Shown: piece by piece, positions 25,023 through 33,608 of the stretch
How the letters are laid out: the number at the start of each line of letters is the position of its first letter
Position numbering within the stretch: the first letter of the stretch is position 1
NCBI GenBank assembly: GCA_964472565.1
Contig: CAYYNB010000038.1
Coordinates: 1-41,618, forward strand
Direction of reading: 5' to 3'
Source of the DNA: DATAMF01 sp964472565
GTDB lineage: Bacteria > Chloroflexota > Anaerolineae > Aggregatilineales > Aggregatilineaceae
Length of the DNA stretch: 41,618 nt
Notes under the pieces: generated by a model
The model's database searches: none
The model's input: only the letters and a program-made list of their open reading frames with translations
Told to the model about the DNA's origin: nothing
Translations under genes and position numbers: made by a program

Positions 25023-26354
25023 TTAGTCGCGGGCGATCTCCAACGCGGCTAACAATTCGGTGCGGTTGGTGACACCGCGCAGTGTGATCAGAAATTGTTC
25101 CAGATCGGGACTGAGCGACAGGATTTCTTCAACCGCCGGGCCAATGGGATCGACACCGCCCGCGCCCGGCGATCCCTGGTAGCCGCCGTGAAAGGCAAAG
25201 TATGCCTGATTCAGTTTGCGAATTGAATAACCGTGACGCACAAATTCGCGGCGCTGGTATTCCATAAAGGTTTCGGCGGCCTCGATGCGCCCCTGCCACA
25301 GCAAAAAGTCCACGGTGGCGCGGGTGTAGGCCATCTCGCTGCCATAATCGAAGGGCGGCGGCAAGTCGGGATCGGTGGCCGGGGCGGGTAAGGTTGGGGC
25401 AGGCGACAAAAACGAACTCCGGCCCGGCGGGTTGAGGTCGGGATAGAAGCGCTGCATGACTTTGGCGGCAATCGCGCGACCAAAGAAGGTCGCTACCGTC
25501 TCGTTGATAATCTGCGTTTCCGGCAAAACGCTGTATTCCAGGCCCAGCGGATAAAAAGCAAGATAGTGGTGGGACCATTCGTGGGCGGTGACTTCGATGG
25601 CCCAGGCAAGGTTGTAATTCAAATATTCGGGCGGGTAGTCGGGTTCTTCGATCATGGATGGGTAGAGACTCATCCCGCCGATGGGTTCAATCAACGAAGA
25701 AACACCCAGTTCCGAGTCGATTTCGGCTTCCAGGGCGGCGCGTTCTTCAACCGTCATATAGACCAATTTGAGATCGGCGGTGAAGTCGATATGGTCACGG
25801 GGAGAAAGAATGAGGACCATCGGGAGAGCGCTGAAGTGCATCGAGACGGGCGGAAGCACCTGATCCAGCCAGCCAAAGCCCTCCTCGATCAGCACTGAGG
25901 ATACCTGATTTTCGATGATCCCCTCGGCCAAACGCTGATTGTCGGCTAACTCGTCGCGCAGGCCGTTACGCTGGGCGCGAAGCTGGGCGGTGGCCGCGTG
26001 GGGATCGTCCACATTGGGATCGGCATAAAAACGCGCGATCTCGTCTTCGATAACCTGCACACGGCTCAGCTTCTCGATAAAATCCAGCACAACTTCGCGC
26101 TCGGTCTGGGGATCGAGAAACGGGTGGACACCGAGCAGTTCCTGCTTCACCTTGTCCCACAGGGCGCGAACTTCCCAATCGACATAATCAAACAGATAGT
26201 CCCGCGAGAGGGCCGTTGCGCGCCCGGTCAGGCTGGTGTCCTGCTGGTCTTCGGAATTGAACATCAACAAAAATACGATCAGCAGCGCCAACCGGATCGA
26301 CATTCGAACAATAAATCCGGCCCCATAGCTGATCCAGTCTAAAACGCGGTTCAT
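25023..26354 (-). CDS. Membrane-anchored gluzincin-like zinc protease
   Basis: The 443-residue protein carries an N-terminal hydrophobic segment (about residues 14-33) that should anchor it. A zinc-protease motif follows: HEWSH with His258, Glu259 and His262, and the third ligand candidate Glu285 in INETVATFFGRAI, 22 residues after the second His. This HExxH-x22-E spacing is that of gluzincins. Residues 90-155 look like a coiled coil. The extracellular or periplasmic domain probably acts on peptides or proteins. I start at ATG 26354, two bases after the stop of the upstream M20 gene; a TTG at 26378 would overlap that gene. Function is inferred from the motif only. Confidence 0.65.
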   Translation of the reverse strand: MNRVLDWISYGAGFIVRMSIRLALLIVFLLMFNSEDQQDTSLTGRATALSRDYLFDYVDWEVRALWDKVKQELLGVHPFLDPQTEREVVLDFIEKLSRVQVIEDEIARFYADPNVDDPHAATAQLRAQRNGLRDELADNQRLAEGIIENQVSSVLIEEGFGWLDQVLPPVSMHFSALPMVLILSPRDHIDFTADLKLVYMTVEERAALEAEIDSELGVSSLIEPIGGMSLYPSMIEEPDYPPEYLNYNLAWAIEVTAHEWSHHYLAFYPLGLEYSVLPETQIINETVATFFGRAIAAKVMQRFYPDLNPPGRSSFLSPAPTLPAPATDPDLPPPFDYGSEMAYTRATVDFLLWQGRIEAAETFMEYQRREFVRHGYSIRKLNQAYFAFHGGYQGSPGAGGVDPIGPAVEEILSLSPDLEQFLITLRGVTNRTELLAALEIARD

Positions 26355-26356
26355 GG

Positions 26357-27505
26357 CTAGATGAGACTCATATCCCAATCGGTCAGAATTTTGGCGAGCA
26401 GCGCGGCGCGGCGCGGCAGTGTGCGAATCTGTAACTGTTCGTGCGCGGCATGCAGGCCAAGCCCTGCCGGACCTAACCCATCCAGCGTCGGAATGCCCAG
26501 CGCGGCGGTGAAGTTGCCATCGCTGCCGCCGCCGCTGCCATCTTCGGGCAGTTCCATGCCCAGCGCGCGGCCTAACGCCTGGGCCTGCTGCACGACGCGG
26601 ATCATCTGTGCATCGCGCTCCATTGGGCCGCGATCAATGCCGCCCTCAACCGTAAGCTGTGCGCCGGGCAGCACCGGCGTCAGGCGGCGGATCGCTTCGT
26701 CAACGCGCTGCGCTTCGGACATTTTCAGGAAGCGGACATCGACGCCTAACACCGCTTCGGCGGGAATCACGTTGATCGCGGAGCCGCCCTGAACGGTGGT
26801 CACAGAGACGGACGTACCGTTCGGGTAATCGTTGAGGCTGTGCAGGAAAACCGCCTGGTGCGCGGCTTCGATCACGGCGTTGATGCCATTTTCGGGAGCC
26901 TGCCCCGCATGGGAAGCGCGTCCGTGTGCGGTGATGGTATAACGCGCAAATCCTTTACGCCACGCTTTGAAGGCTTCTTCGGCGGTGGCGGGTTCCATCA
27001 CCAGGACCAGCCCAACTTCCGCCGCTTTTTCGTGGATCAAAGCGCGGCTGTTCAGGCTGCCCGTTTCTTCGTCGCTGTTGAAAAAAATCCAGATCGGGCG
27101 GTTGGGCAGTTCACCGCGATCCCGCAGGCCGCGAATCGCTTCCAGCGCAACGACAATACCGCCTTTCATATCGGCTACGCCGGGGCCAAAGAGCAAGCCG
27201 CTGTCCTCGCGGACCGGCATGGTTGAGAGCGTACCCAACGGCCACACGGTATCCATGTGGCAGAGCAGCATGATTGGCTTACCGGGTGCATCCGCATTCC
27301 AGACGGCGATCCGCAGATCACCGACCTGTTCGCGGGGATAGGTGGTCACAGCGCCGCCGAGTTCGCGGCAGAGCGTGGTGAGATGCTCGCCCAGCCGGTC
27401 CACATCGGGCTTGCTGGGGGTGGGCGTTTCAATCTCAACCAGCTCAATGAGCCGTTCAAGCATTTCGGGAGTACGTTCGGTGAAGTAGGCCAGCAGGTCG
27501 GTCAT
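26357..27505 (-). CDS. M20-family metallopeptidase (carboxypeptidase G2-like), copy A
   Basis: The 382-residue enzyme should hydrolyse C-terminal or N-acyl amide bonds with two zinc ions. Metal ligands and catalytic residues are present: His83 and Asp85 (CHMDTVW), Asp112 (ADMKGG), catalytic Glu146 and zinc-binding Glu147 (DEETGS), Glu171 (MEPAT), and the C-terminal LHAAHE motif. A dimerisation domain lies between. I start at ATG 27505, whose first bases overlap the stop of the phosphoesterase gene (ATGA, four bases); the TTG at 27529 has no support. It is similar to the M20 gene at 28957. It lacks a signal peptide, so it is cytoplasmic. Confidence 0.9.
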   Translation of the reverse strand: MTDLLAYFTERTPEMLERLIELVEIETPTPSKPDVDRLGEHLTTLCRELGGAVTTYPREQVGDLRIAVWNADAPGKPIMLLCHMDTVWPLGTLSTMPVREDSGLLFGPGVADMKGGIVVALEAIRGLRDRGELPNRPIWIFFNSDEETGSLNSRALIHEKAAEVGLVLVMEPATAEEAFKAWRKGFARYTITAHGRASHAGQAPENGINAVIEAAHQAVFLHSLNDYPNGTSVSVTTVQGGSAINVIPAEAVLGVDVRFLKMSEAQRVDEAIRRLTPVLPGAQLTVEGGIDRGPMERDAQMIRVVQQAQALGRALGMELPEDGSGGGSDGNFTAALGIPTLDGLGPAGLGLHAAHEQLQIRTLPRRAALLAKILTDWDMSLI

Positions 27506-28293
27506 GTTGAGTCTCTCGCTTGTAACCAATCAGGGGTAAATTTGCCCTCGAAAAAGGCCGTCAAATAGTGTTGGGTTGGATGAAACGAACGGCGCAGCGC
27601 ATCCAGAACAGCGGAGCGATCATACTCCACCGCGCGAAAATCGACCTGATAGCCCGCTTCGTCCGCCGTGAGCAGGACATACTGCGCGCGGAGATCGAGG
27701 CGGGTCGGATTGCTGACGCTGCCCACATTCACCAGACGCAAACCATCCAGGCGGCGATCCTGGGGATGGTGAACATGCCCTACGACCACCAGATCGGCTT
27801 CGCAGCCGCTAAACCGGGCGCGAACTTCCTCATCCCCCATCGTCGGGTTGAGGCCGGGACCATCATAGCGCCCCGGCGAGGCATGGACGCCCAACAGCCG
27901 CGTGCCATCGGGCAGGGTCAGGCGCTGTTCAATGGGCAGGTTCGCCAGCCAATCGAGCCAGCCATGCGCTGTCACATAACCCTGAGTCCAGGCAAAACTG
28001 GCGACGACATCCATCAGCCGGGGCAGCAGCGTCGGGTCGGTGCGCACCTCATCCGGTATAGGATCGGGGCGTTCGCCCGTCGCCACATAATGATCGGTGT
28101 TGCCGCGCACAAAAACCGCATTGGGTAACAGGATGATCCGCTCCAGCACAGACACCGGATCATATCCGAGCGCCGCAAAATCACCAAGCAGCCAATACCC
28201 ATCGACCCCGCCCGCGCGCTGGATGTCGTCCAGCACCGCATCGAGCGCTAAGGGATTACCGTGAATATCAGACAGAATCGCCAGCCGCATCAT
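27502..28293 (-). CDS. Calcineurin-like metallophosphoesterase
   Basis: The protein of 263 residues has the two-metal phosphoesterase motifs: DIHGN (residues 9-13), GDFAALG (37-43), a GNTDHY replacing the usual GNHD(E), and GHVHH near the C-terminal half. The family removes phosphates from nucleotides, phosphodiesters or proteins. The gene starts at tandem ATGs (28293 and 28290). AGGAG is six bases from the second, which is the better-spaced start. It overlaps its neighbours by four bases on both sides (ATGA junctions). The Thr in place of His in the GN(H)D motif suggests a YfcE-like subgroup, but I cannot test this. Confidence 0.85.
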   Translation of the reverse strand: MMRLAILSDIHGNPLALDAVLDDIQRAGGVDGYWLLGDFAALGYDPVSVLERIILLPNAVFVRGNTDHYVATGERPDPIPDEVRTDPTLLPRLMDVVASFAWTQGYVTAHGWLDWLANLPIEQRLTLPDGTRLLGVHASPGRYDGPGLNPTMGDEEVRARFSGCEADLVVVGHVHHPQDRRLDGLRLVNVGSVSNPTRLDLRAQYVLLTADEAGYQVDFRAVEYDRSAVLDALRRSFHPTQHYLTAFFEGKFTPDWLQARDST

Positions 28294-28985
28294 CCACTCC
28301 TGAGATCATAACGCGCCTGTAGCGTAGTGCGCTTGTGAGACATATACCAATCATTGAAGGTGAATTCAAGGTGTTCGACCAACGAACAACCAAAATCACG
28401 ATCATGCACCGCCGTCAGAAAACGGACCAGTTCGGGCAGGTTGGCGGGCTGCGTCTGGAAACGCACAATAGTGCTGTGCGCGGTGACAGTTGGATAACGC
28501 CGCTCCATCGCGCCGCGCAGACTCGGCGGGAGCTGGTGGCGCAGGGCATCGCGCAGCGCTTGTAAGGCTCCGGTATCGTCGTGGCCGCAGACGATCACGG
28601 CATCCTGGCTGGCGACCACACCGCGCAAGCGCAGGGGGAACGGCTCGACCCCGCGCAGCACCTCCGCCAGCGCGTCCCGCCAGGTGTTCAACAGGGCCGC
28701 ATCCGGCGCGAAATCGGGCACGGCGCTGATCAGGGAAAGGACGGTGATATGCAGTTCGGCGGGATGGTAGAAATATTGATCGGGGGCAATGGCGCGCACC
28801 GCGTCGATCAGGGCGGCGATTTGAGCACACACCCCAACATCAGGACGGATAACCAGGGTGAGGCCGCGCCGGGTATCCGCATCCCAGGCGAGCAAGTGCG
28901 GATCGGTCCGCACGCGGCCCGCCTGGAACAGCGCCAGCCCTTCGCGCCAGAGGCGATCATAAACTTGCGGGGCGGTTTCCGGCAT
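28290..28985 (-). CDS. 2H phosphoesterase (LigT/2'-5' RNA ligase-like)
   Basis: The 231-residue protein has two HxT-like motifs, His79-Ile-Thr81 (LHITVLSL) and His170-Ser-Thr172 (AHSTIVRF), that form the active site of the 2H superfamily. Members open cyclic phosphodiesters or join RNA ends. The first 45 residues precede the fold. It overlaps the upstream M20 gene by 29 bases and the downstream phosphoesterase gene by four. A neighbouring phosphoesterase could remove the phosphate left by a cyclic-phosphodiester hydrolase; this is inference. The start at ATG 28985 is the only good one. Confidence 0.8.
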   Translation of the reverse strand: MPETAPQVYDRLWREGLALFQAGRVRTDPHLLAWDADTRRGLTLVIRPDVGVCAQIAALIDAVRAIAPDQYFYHPAELHITVLSLISAVPDFAPDAALLNTWRDALAEVLRGVEPFPLRLRGVVASQDAVIVCGHDDTGALQALRDALRHQLPPSLRGAMERRYPTVTAHSTIVRFQTQPANLPELVRFLTAVHDRDFGCSLVEHLEFTFNDWYMSHKRTTLQARYDLRSG

Positions 28986-30129
28986 GATCCTCGTCCATGT
29001 GCCAGTTCTGGAGGATGGTCGCCAGCAGCGCCGCGCGGCGGGGAAGGCTGGTGATCAGCACATGTTCATCTTCGGCATGCATCCCCGTACCACGCGCACC
29101 AAGCCCATCCAGCGTGGGAATGCCCAGCGCGGCGGTGAAATTGGCATCGCTGCCAGAACCCGTCAGCGTCTCGCCGGTGGGCAGACCCATCTGCCAGGCC
29201 AGTTCCGCATACTGCGCATAGGTGCGCGTCATCAGGTCGTTACGCTCCATCGGCGGACGCCCCACCCGCCCCTTCACCGAAATCCGAACACCTTCAATCA
29301 CCGGGGTGAGATGGTTGATCAGATCGACGAGCCGATCACATTCATCCTGACGAGTGAAACGCATATCAACCAGAAATTCGGCAGTGGGCGCGATGATGTT
29401 GGCCGCCGTGCCGCCGCTGATCATGTTCACCGCGACATTGGTGCCGTTTTCGGGCGAGTCCCATTCGAGAATGCGCAAAATCTGGTAGGCGGCTTCGTGA
29501 ATGGCGTTCAGCCCTTTTTCGGGATCATCCCCGGAATGGGAGGGGCGGCCTTCGATATACACGGTAAAACGCGCCATCCCGCGCCGCGCCGTTTTGACCG
29601 TCTCGCCTTCGGTGGCCGGTTCCAACACAAGGACCAGCCCCGCATTCGCCGCGACTTTTTGGATCAAATCACAGGAATGTTCACTGCCTTTTTCTTCATC
29701 GGTGGTGAACAAGGCCCAGATCGGGCGGCGCGGCAAACCCCCATGCTGGCGCAGCAGGCCAATCGTTTTAAGCGCAATCGCAATTCCGGCTTTCATATCG
29801 AGGATGCCGGGACCATACAGGCGGGAACCATCGCGCCAGAGGGGCATATCGGCCAACGTCCCCACCGGCCACACCGTATCCATGTGACACAGGAGTAAAA
29901 TAGGTTTGCCGGGAACGCCCCCATTCCAGGCAGCATAAATGATGTCGCCAACCTCACGGCGGGGGAAAATTTCGATCTGCGCCCCCGTTTCTTCCAACTG
30001 CTCCACGATAAAATTGCCAAGTTGATCGACGGCATATTTATCGCTGGTTGGCGATTCAAGGCGCACTAAGTCTTCAAGCAGGGTGATAATGTCTTCGTTA
30101 TGGTCGCGAAAAAAGTCCTGGAGTTTCAT
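28957..30129 (-). CDS. M20-family metallopeptidase (carboxypeptidase G2-like), copy B
   Basis: The 390-residue enzyme is a paralogue of the gene at 26357. It has His82 and Asp84 (CHMDTVW), Asp111 (LDMKAG), Glu145 and Glu146 (DEEKGS), Glu170 (LEPAT) and a C-terminal MHAEDE motif. The residues for two-zinc catalysis are all there. Its ATG overlaps the stop of hepT by four bases (ATGA), which couples it to the toxin-antitoxin pair. The C-terminal 20 residues extend past the last helix, and this tail overlaps the 2H gene. The substrate is unknown; amino-acid or peptide hydrolysis is likely. Confidence 0.9.
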   Translation of the reverse strand: MKLQDFFRDHNEDIITLLEDLVRLESPTSDKYAVDQLGNFIVEQLEETGAQIEIFPRREVGDIIYAAWNGGVPGKPILLLCHMDTVWPVGTLADMPLWRDGSRLYGPGILDMKAGIAIALKTIGLLRQHGGLPRRPIWALFTTDEEKGSEHSCDLIQKVAANAGLVLVLEPATEGETVKTARRGMARFTVYIEGRPSHSGDDPEKGLNAIHEAAYQILRILEWDSPENGTNVAVNMISGGTAANIIAPTAEFLVDMRFTRQDECDRLVDLINHLTPVIEGVRISVKGRVGRPPMERNDLMTRTYAQYAELAWQMGLPTGETLTGSGSDANFTAALGIPTLDGLGARGTGMHAEDEHVLITSLPRRAALLATILQNWHMDEDHAGNRPASL

Positions 30130-30473
30130 GCAAGTGATTCCGGTGGGATTAGCTTCTCAAGTTCGATAATAAGCGGCGGCAGGTCTTCAGTCACAGTTTT
30201 CCAGACGATTTCTAAATCAATCTCAAAGTAAGCATGAATAAGACGGTTTCGCATGGCAATAATTTGCGGCCACGGAATTTGTGCGTAATTTTGCTGGCAT
30301 TCTTCTGAGACTCTCGAAGCCGCCTCGCCAATTATTTCAATATCCTTAACCAGCGCCAACGCAAGTTTCCGATCCTGGTTTAAGACGTCGCGCTGTTGGT
30401 CCTTCAGAAACTCAACTGCTTCACGTGACGCCTCAAGCATATGCAGCAAACGCACCAGATCATCGCTGTTCAT
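30126..30473 (-). CDS. hepT: HepT-like toxin (HEPN RNase)
   Basis: The 115-residue helical protein carries the HEPN motif R-x4-H-x-Y (Arg75, His80, Tyr82 in RNRLIHAY), the ribonuclease centre of HepT toxins. The partner gene mntA lies just upstream, overlapping by 14 bases. In the known system, MntA adds AMP to a tyrosine in this motif and so silences the toxin. I start at ATG 30473 (NSDDLVRLL); the TTG at 30494 would extend it upstream. Its stop overlaps the start of the M20 gene. The motif is intact, so the toxin is probably active. Confidence 0.88.
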   Translation of the reverse strand: MNSDDLVRLLHMLEASREAVEFLKDQQRDVLNQDRKLALALVKDIEIIGEAASRVSEECQQNYAQIPWPQIIAMRNRLIHAYFEIDLEIVWKTVTEDLPPLIIELEKLIPPESLA

Positions 30474-30762
30474 ATTGGACCTGAGCAAGATCAATCACTT
30501 CTTGTCGAAAGTAACGACTGAGTTCGGCAGGCGTTCGAATATCGGCGCGGCGGTCAAGCAGTTTGGATAATTCCAATTCCATCCCTGCCAAACGAATGAA
30601 CCCCGGTGTATGGCCGTTCTCAAACTCAACCAATACATCAATATCGCTGTCGGAGTGAAAATCATCTCGCAAGACTGATCCGAAAAATGCGAACCGCCGA
30701 ATATGGTTCTTCCGGCAAAAGTCTGCAATCTGATCGGAGGTCGCTTTAATGCGCGTGTTCAT
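30460..30762 (-). CDS. mntA: MntA-like nucleotidyltransferase antitoxin
   Basis: The 100-residue minimal nucleotidyltransferase has the GSV-LRDDF-x2-DSDIDVLV motif (residues 28-45). Asp40 and Asp42 are the metal ligands, and a third acidic residue lies near 73 (RADIRT). MNT antitoxins AMPylate the partner HepT. It starts at ATG 30762, 18 bases after the lipoprotein gene ends, and overlaps hepT by 14 bases. The motif is complete. Together they form a type VII toxin-antitoxin module. Confidence 0.88.
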   Translation of the reverse strand: MNTRIKATSDQIADFCRKNHIRRFAFFGSVLRDDFHSDSDIDVLVEFENGHTPGFIRLAGMELELSKLLDRRADIRTPAELSRYFRQEVIDLAQVQYEQR

Positions 30763-30780
30763 GGCAGTTCATCCCCAACG

Positions 30781-32241
30781 CTAAAACGGGCAGAGATCGT
30801 TGAGTGTATAGGTGCGGTTGGAGTAACCGTACCCGTTCAGGACGCTTAAGACATTCGGTTGGGCCGCGCCGACACTGATCGCCTGGGCACAAGCCGCCCG
30901 TGCATCCCCCGTCGCTCGGAAATTATCCATAAAGGTCGTGCCCATCGCCGCGAAGCCGCTGCCCGCTGTGCCCGCCGGGTTCTCGCTTTGCAGCACGTTA
31001 AACCAGTCTTCGGCGCGGGCATTTTTCAGCAGCGCATAGGTGATCATGATGCGGAAGGCGGCATAGGCGCGCAAGACCTCGTATTCACCCGCCATCGTCC
31101 ACGACAGCAGCTTGCTGTTATCGCGCATCGCAGCATAGGCATTAATCGCCGGACGCCATTCGTCGGCGCGCAGCAGATCATCCGCTTCATACACGGCGTG
31201 AATCCGGTAGCGGGGTTCTTCTTCCTGGCGCAACGCCAACACATACTGCATCCCGTTCCAGTCCCAGGTATCCAACACGCTGCGCGGCGGTCCCGCCGAG
31301 GTCGTGCCGGGCGGGTTGATCTGCGCGGTCAGTTCGAGGATGCCATCGTTGTCCACATCCGCAATGCCGATACGCCCATTGATGGCGATGATCTGGCCGT
31401 TGTTGATTTCCTCAAATATGCCAACGATGGAATTCCAACTGAGGATTTTGCCCTCTTTATAACAGCCGCCCTGCCCGCAGGTTTCGGTGAAAAACACGAG
31501 TTCGTTTTTGACATCGGTGTTCATATCGCCCACCCGCAGCATGCGCGGGATGGCAACCGAGGAATTAAAGGTGGTGGCATAAAACAGGCGGTAGCCGCCG
31601 CTGTCGCAGCCGTAGACCAGCAGTTCGCCCGCGTTCAGCGGCGCATCAGTGTTGTAGGTCTGCGGGTTGAACAGCGTAACGATTATTTCCAGTACGCCAT
31701 CGCCGGTAATATCGGTGTCGGCCTGCACCATGCCGCCCGTATCGGTGATCGCGCCCCAGTTGCGCAGCATGGCTTCCAGCACCGTCGATGTGCCGCCGTT
31801 GGAGAGGTAGCGCCCGATTACTTCGCTGTATTGGCTGAAACTGGTAGGAGCCGGGGGCGGCGCAGGTGATCCGGGTTGGGGGCATTCGTTGGGCTGGTAG
31901 TAGGGCGCATAGGCCGGGGCCGCGGCGGTGGCCGTAGCCGCTTCGATGGTGGCGCGGGCGGCGGTGGCGGTAGCCGCCGGACCGACAGGCTGCGCGCCGG
32001 GTATCGGTGTGGACGGGGTGCCGTTTACATCTAACGCGGCCTGTCCGGTGGGCGTGATCAGCCAAACTGATAACCGTCCGCCCGGTGTGGCCGAGGCAAA
32101 CCCGCGCAACGTCGGCTCAAACGCGACTCCAGTTGGCGTCACCGTGCGGCGGCTCCCGATGGTGTCGCTGATGGTGCCGCACGACACCAGGAATCCGGTG
32201 AGGAGAAAAATAAAAGTCAGAAAACAGACACGCTTAATCAT
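30781..32241 (-). CDS. Lipoprotein with VCBS/FG-GAP-like repeats
   Basis: The 486-residue protein starts with a lipoprotein signal ending LVSC (Cys21). A Thr/Ala/Pro-rich linker (about residues 35-115) follows. The body has Ca2+-loop-like motifs typical of VCBS/FG-GAP repeats: DTDITGDGVLEI, GDMNTDVKNELVF and DVDNDGILELTA. Such repeats form propeller-like folds on the cell surface. The C-terminal 170 residues are helical and repeat-like. It lies in the same minus-strand run as the toxin-antitoxin pair, 18 bases upstream of mntA. No enzyme motif is visible. Confidence 0.75.
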   Translation of the reverse strand: MIKRVCFLTFIFLLTGFLVSCGTISDTIGSRRTVTPTGVAFEPTLRGFASATPGGRLSVWLITPTGQAALDVNGTPSTPIPGAQPVGPAATATAARATIEAATATAAAPAYAPYYQPNECPQPGSPAPPPAPTSFSQYSEVIGRYLSNGGTSTVLEAMLRNWGAITDTGGMVQADTDITGDGVLEIIVTLFNPQTYNTDAPLNAGELLVYGCDSGGYRLFYATTFNSSVAIPRMLRVGDMNTDVKNELVFFTETCGQGGCYKEGKILSWNSIVGIFEEINNGQIIAINGRIGIADVDNDGILELTAQINPPGTTSAGPPRSVLDTWDWNGMQYVLALRQEEEPRYRIHAVYEADDLLRADEWRPAINAYAAMRDNSKLLSWTMAGEYEVLRAYAAFRIMITYALLKNARAEDWFNVLQSENPAGTAGSGFAAMGTTFMDNFRATGDARAACAQAISVGAAQPNVLSVLNGYGYSNRTYTLNDLCPF

Positions 32242-32286
32242 GCAACGAAGTATAGCGCGAGGGGCTGTACGCGCCAGTGCCGTTTC

Positions 32287-33120
32287 TTACCGCTTCAGCA
32301 GAAACCGCAGGGCGTCAGGCAGACGGCGCGCCCAGGCATCCTCGTGATGGATCGCGCCTTCTTCTTCGATATACAACAGATCGCGCGCATACCCTTTCGC
32401 CAGCAGCAGATCACGCAGGCGACGGGCTACTTCCAGATATAATTCGGATGTCACCCGGTGCGCTCGCATCCCCGCGTAATTTTCATCCGCTTCAGGCACT
32501 TCACGCGTGCCGACATCCACATACAAGCGCCCCGGCTCAAACGGCGCGAACTGTACAAAATCGAAGATTTCCGGGTTGATCATCAGGGCGGGACTCATCA
32601 TCCCCGCAAAACCGAACGTATCGGGGAAGCGGAAAAAAGCATAGAGGCTGATCAGCCCACCCATTGACGATCCCATAATGCCCGTCGATTCACGTGTCGA
32701 GATCGTCGGGAAAGACTCATCAATCAGCGGCTTGACCGTATCGCGGATAAAGGCCAGATACAGATCGCCCAGCCCGCCTGCCCCAAACGTCTCATGCTTA
32801 TAGGGGCTGTACTCACTCATCCGCATCTCACCCGCGTTCGGAATGCCCACCGCAATCGCTTCGATGCCTTCGGCGGCGAACTGTTCGAGCGTTTCATCCA
32901 CGCACCATTCCCCCGCGTAACTGGTGGCAGGATCGAATAGATTCTGTCCGTCGTGGAAATAGATCACGGGGTAGCGCTGGCCGCCCTGGGCATGCGGCAG
33001 ATAGACCAGAATATCGCGGTGGTTATCCAACTGAGAGCTGTGCAGTTGGCGCAGCACTTTGATCGTCCCCGCGATGGTGTGGCCCGGATAAACTTCGGCA
33101 TAATCGAACCAATGCAGCAC
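32287..33120 (-). CDS. Putative esterase (alpha/beta hydrolase, esterase D/Fes type)
   Basis: The 277-residue protein has the alpha/beta-hydrolase serine in GSSMGG (Ser152) and a His258-His259 near the end (GAIHHEDAWARRL) that supplies the catalytic histidine. The early region YPVIYFHDGQNLFD matches esterase-family proteins of the PF00756 type. It starts at GTG 33120 with AGGAG six bases away. No signal peptide is visible. It heads the long minus-strand run, 44 bases from the lipoprotein gene, and is divergent from tmRNA. The substrate is unknown. Confidence 0.85.
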   Translation of the reverse strand: MLHWFDYAEVYPGHTIAGTIKVLRQLHSSQLDNHRDILVYLPHAQGGQRYPVIYFHDGQNLFDPATSYAGEWCVDETLEQFAAEGIEAIAVGIPNAGEMRMSEYSPYKHETFGAGGLGDLYLAFIRDTVKPLIDESFPTISTRESTGIMGSSMGGLISLYAFFRFPDTFGFAGMMSPALMINPEIFDFVQFAPFEPGRLYVDVGTREVPEADENYAGMRAHRVTSELYLEVARRLRDLLLAKGYARDLLYIEEEGAIHHEDAWARRLPDALRFLLKR

Positions 33121-33199
33121 AGTGCGCTCCTTTCGTCAGGTGAGCGATTTAGTTCTAACGCGTTTCTTTGAATTAAACCATTTTAAAGCCGGGGAAGTC

Positions 33200-33208
33200 T
33201 GGTATAAT
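33200..33208 (+). promoter_or_regulatory. Promoter of the tmRNA gene
   Basis: TGGTATAAT is an extended -10 with a perfect TATAAT at 33203-33208. It lies 12 bases before the mature RNA. No clear -35 is seen 17 bp upstream. RNase P would trim the few extra 5' bases. Confidence 0.6.
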
Positions 33209-33220
33209 AGGCATAAGTCT

Positions 33221-33607
33221 GGGGGTGACAGGCTTCGACGGGGGAGGCTGCGTTCAGACTGCAAGCCGAGGCGCTCAAACCTCGTTAATCCTGAGCAAAC
33301 CATTAAGTGCCAATACGAGCACAAACCGTCTCGCTCTCGCTGCCTAGTCAGTGAGACAGACACAGATGACCTGAGGGTCGTCCGTCTGCCCTAACCGTAC
33401 CTGTTCGGGTGGCAAGCAGGCGTAACAAAGAACAGGGTGCGCGGAGGTGATGCCGATAAGCCGCCGCAAAGACACCATCGGCTAGCGCGTGGACCACCTC
33501 GTGCCGGTGTAGGTTCCCCACGCTGCGAATGCTAAACACCGACTAAGCTTGTAGATGTTTGGGCGTGAATCTTTCGGACTCGGGTTCGACTCCCGACACC
33601 TCCACCA
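33221..33607 (+). ncRNA. ssrA: Transfer-messenger RNA (tmRNA)
   Basis: tmRNA rescues stalled ribosomes and tags the nascent protein. The 5' end GGGGGUG pairs with CACCUCC at the 3' end, forming the acceptor stem, and CCA is encoded at 33605-33607. The T-arm GGUUCGACUCC is visible near 33580. The tag frame starts with GCC 33309 and ends at TAG 33345-33347, encoding ANTSTNRLALAA. A promoter precedes it and a terminator follows. The length (387 nt) is normal. Confidence 0.97.
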
Positions 33608-33608
33608 A

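Noticed and set aside
26354..26378. Longer gluzincin-like protein beginning at TTG 26378
   Set aside because: It would overlap the upstream M20 gene, and the ATG sits two bases after that gene's stop, the usual spacing in this operon.
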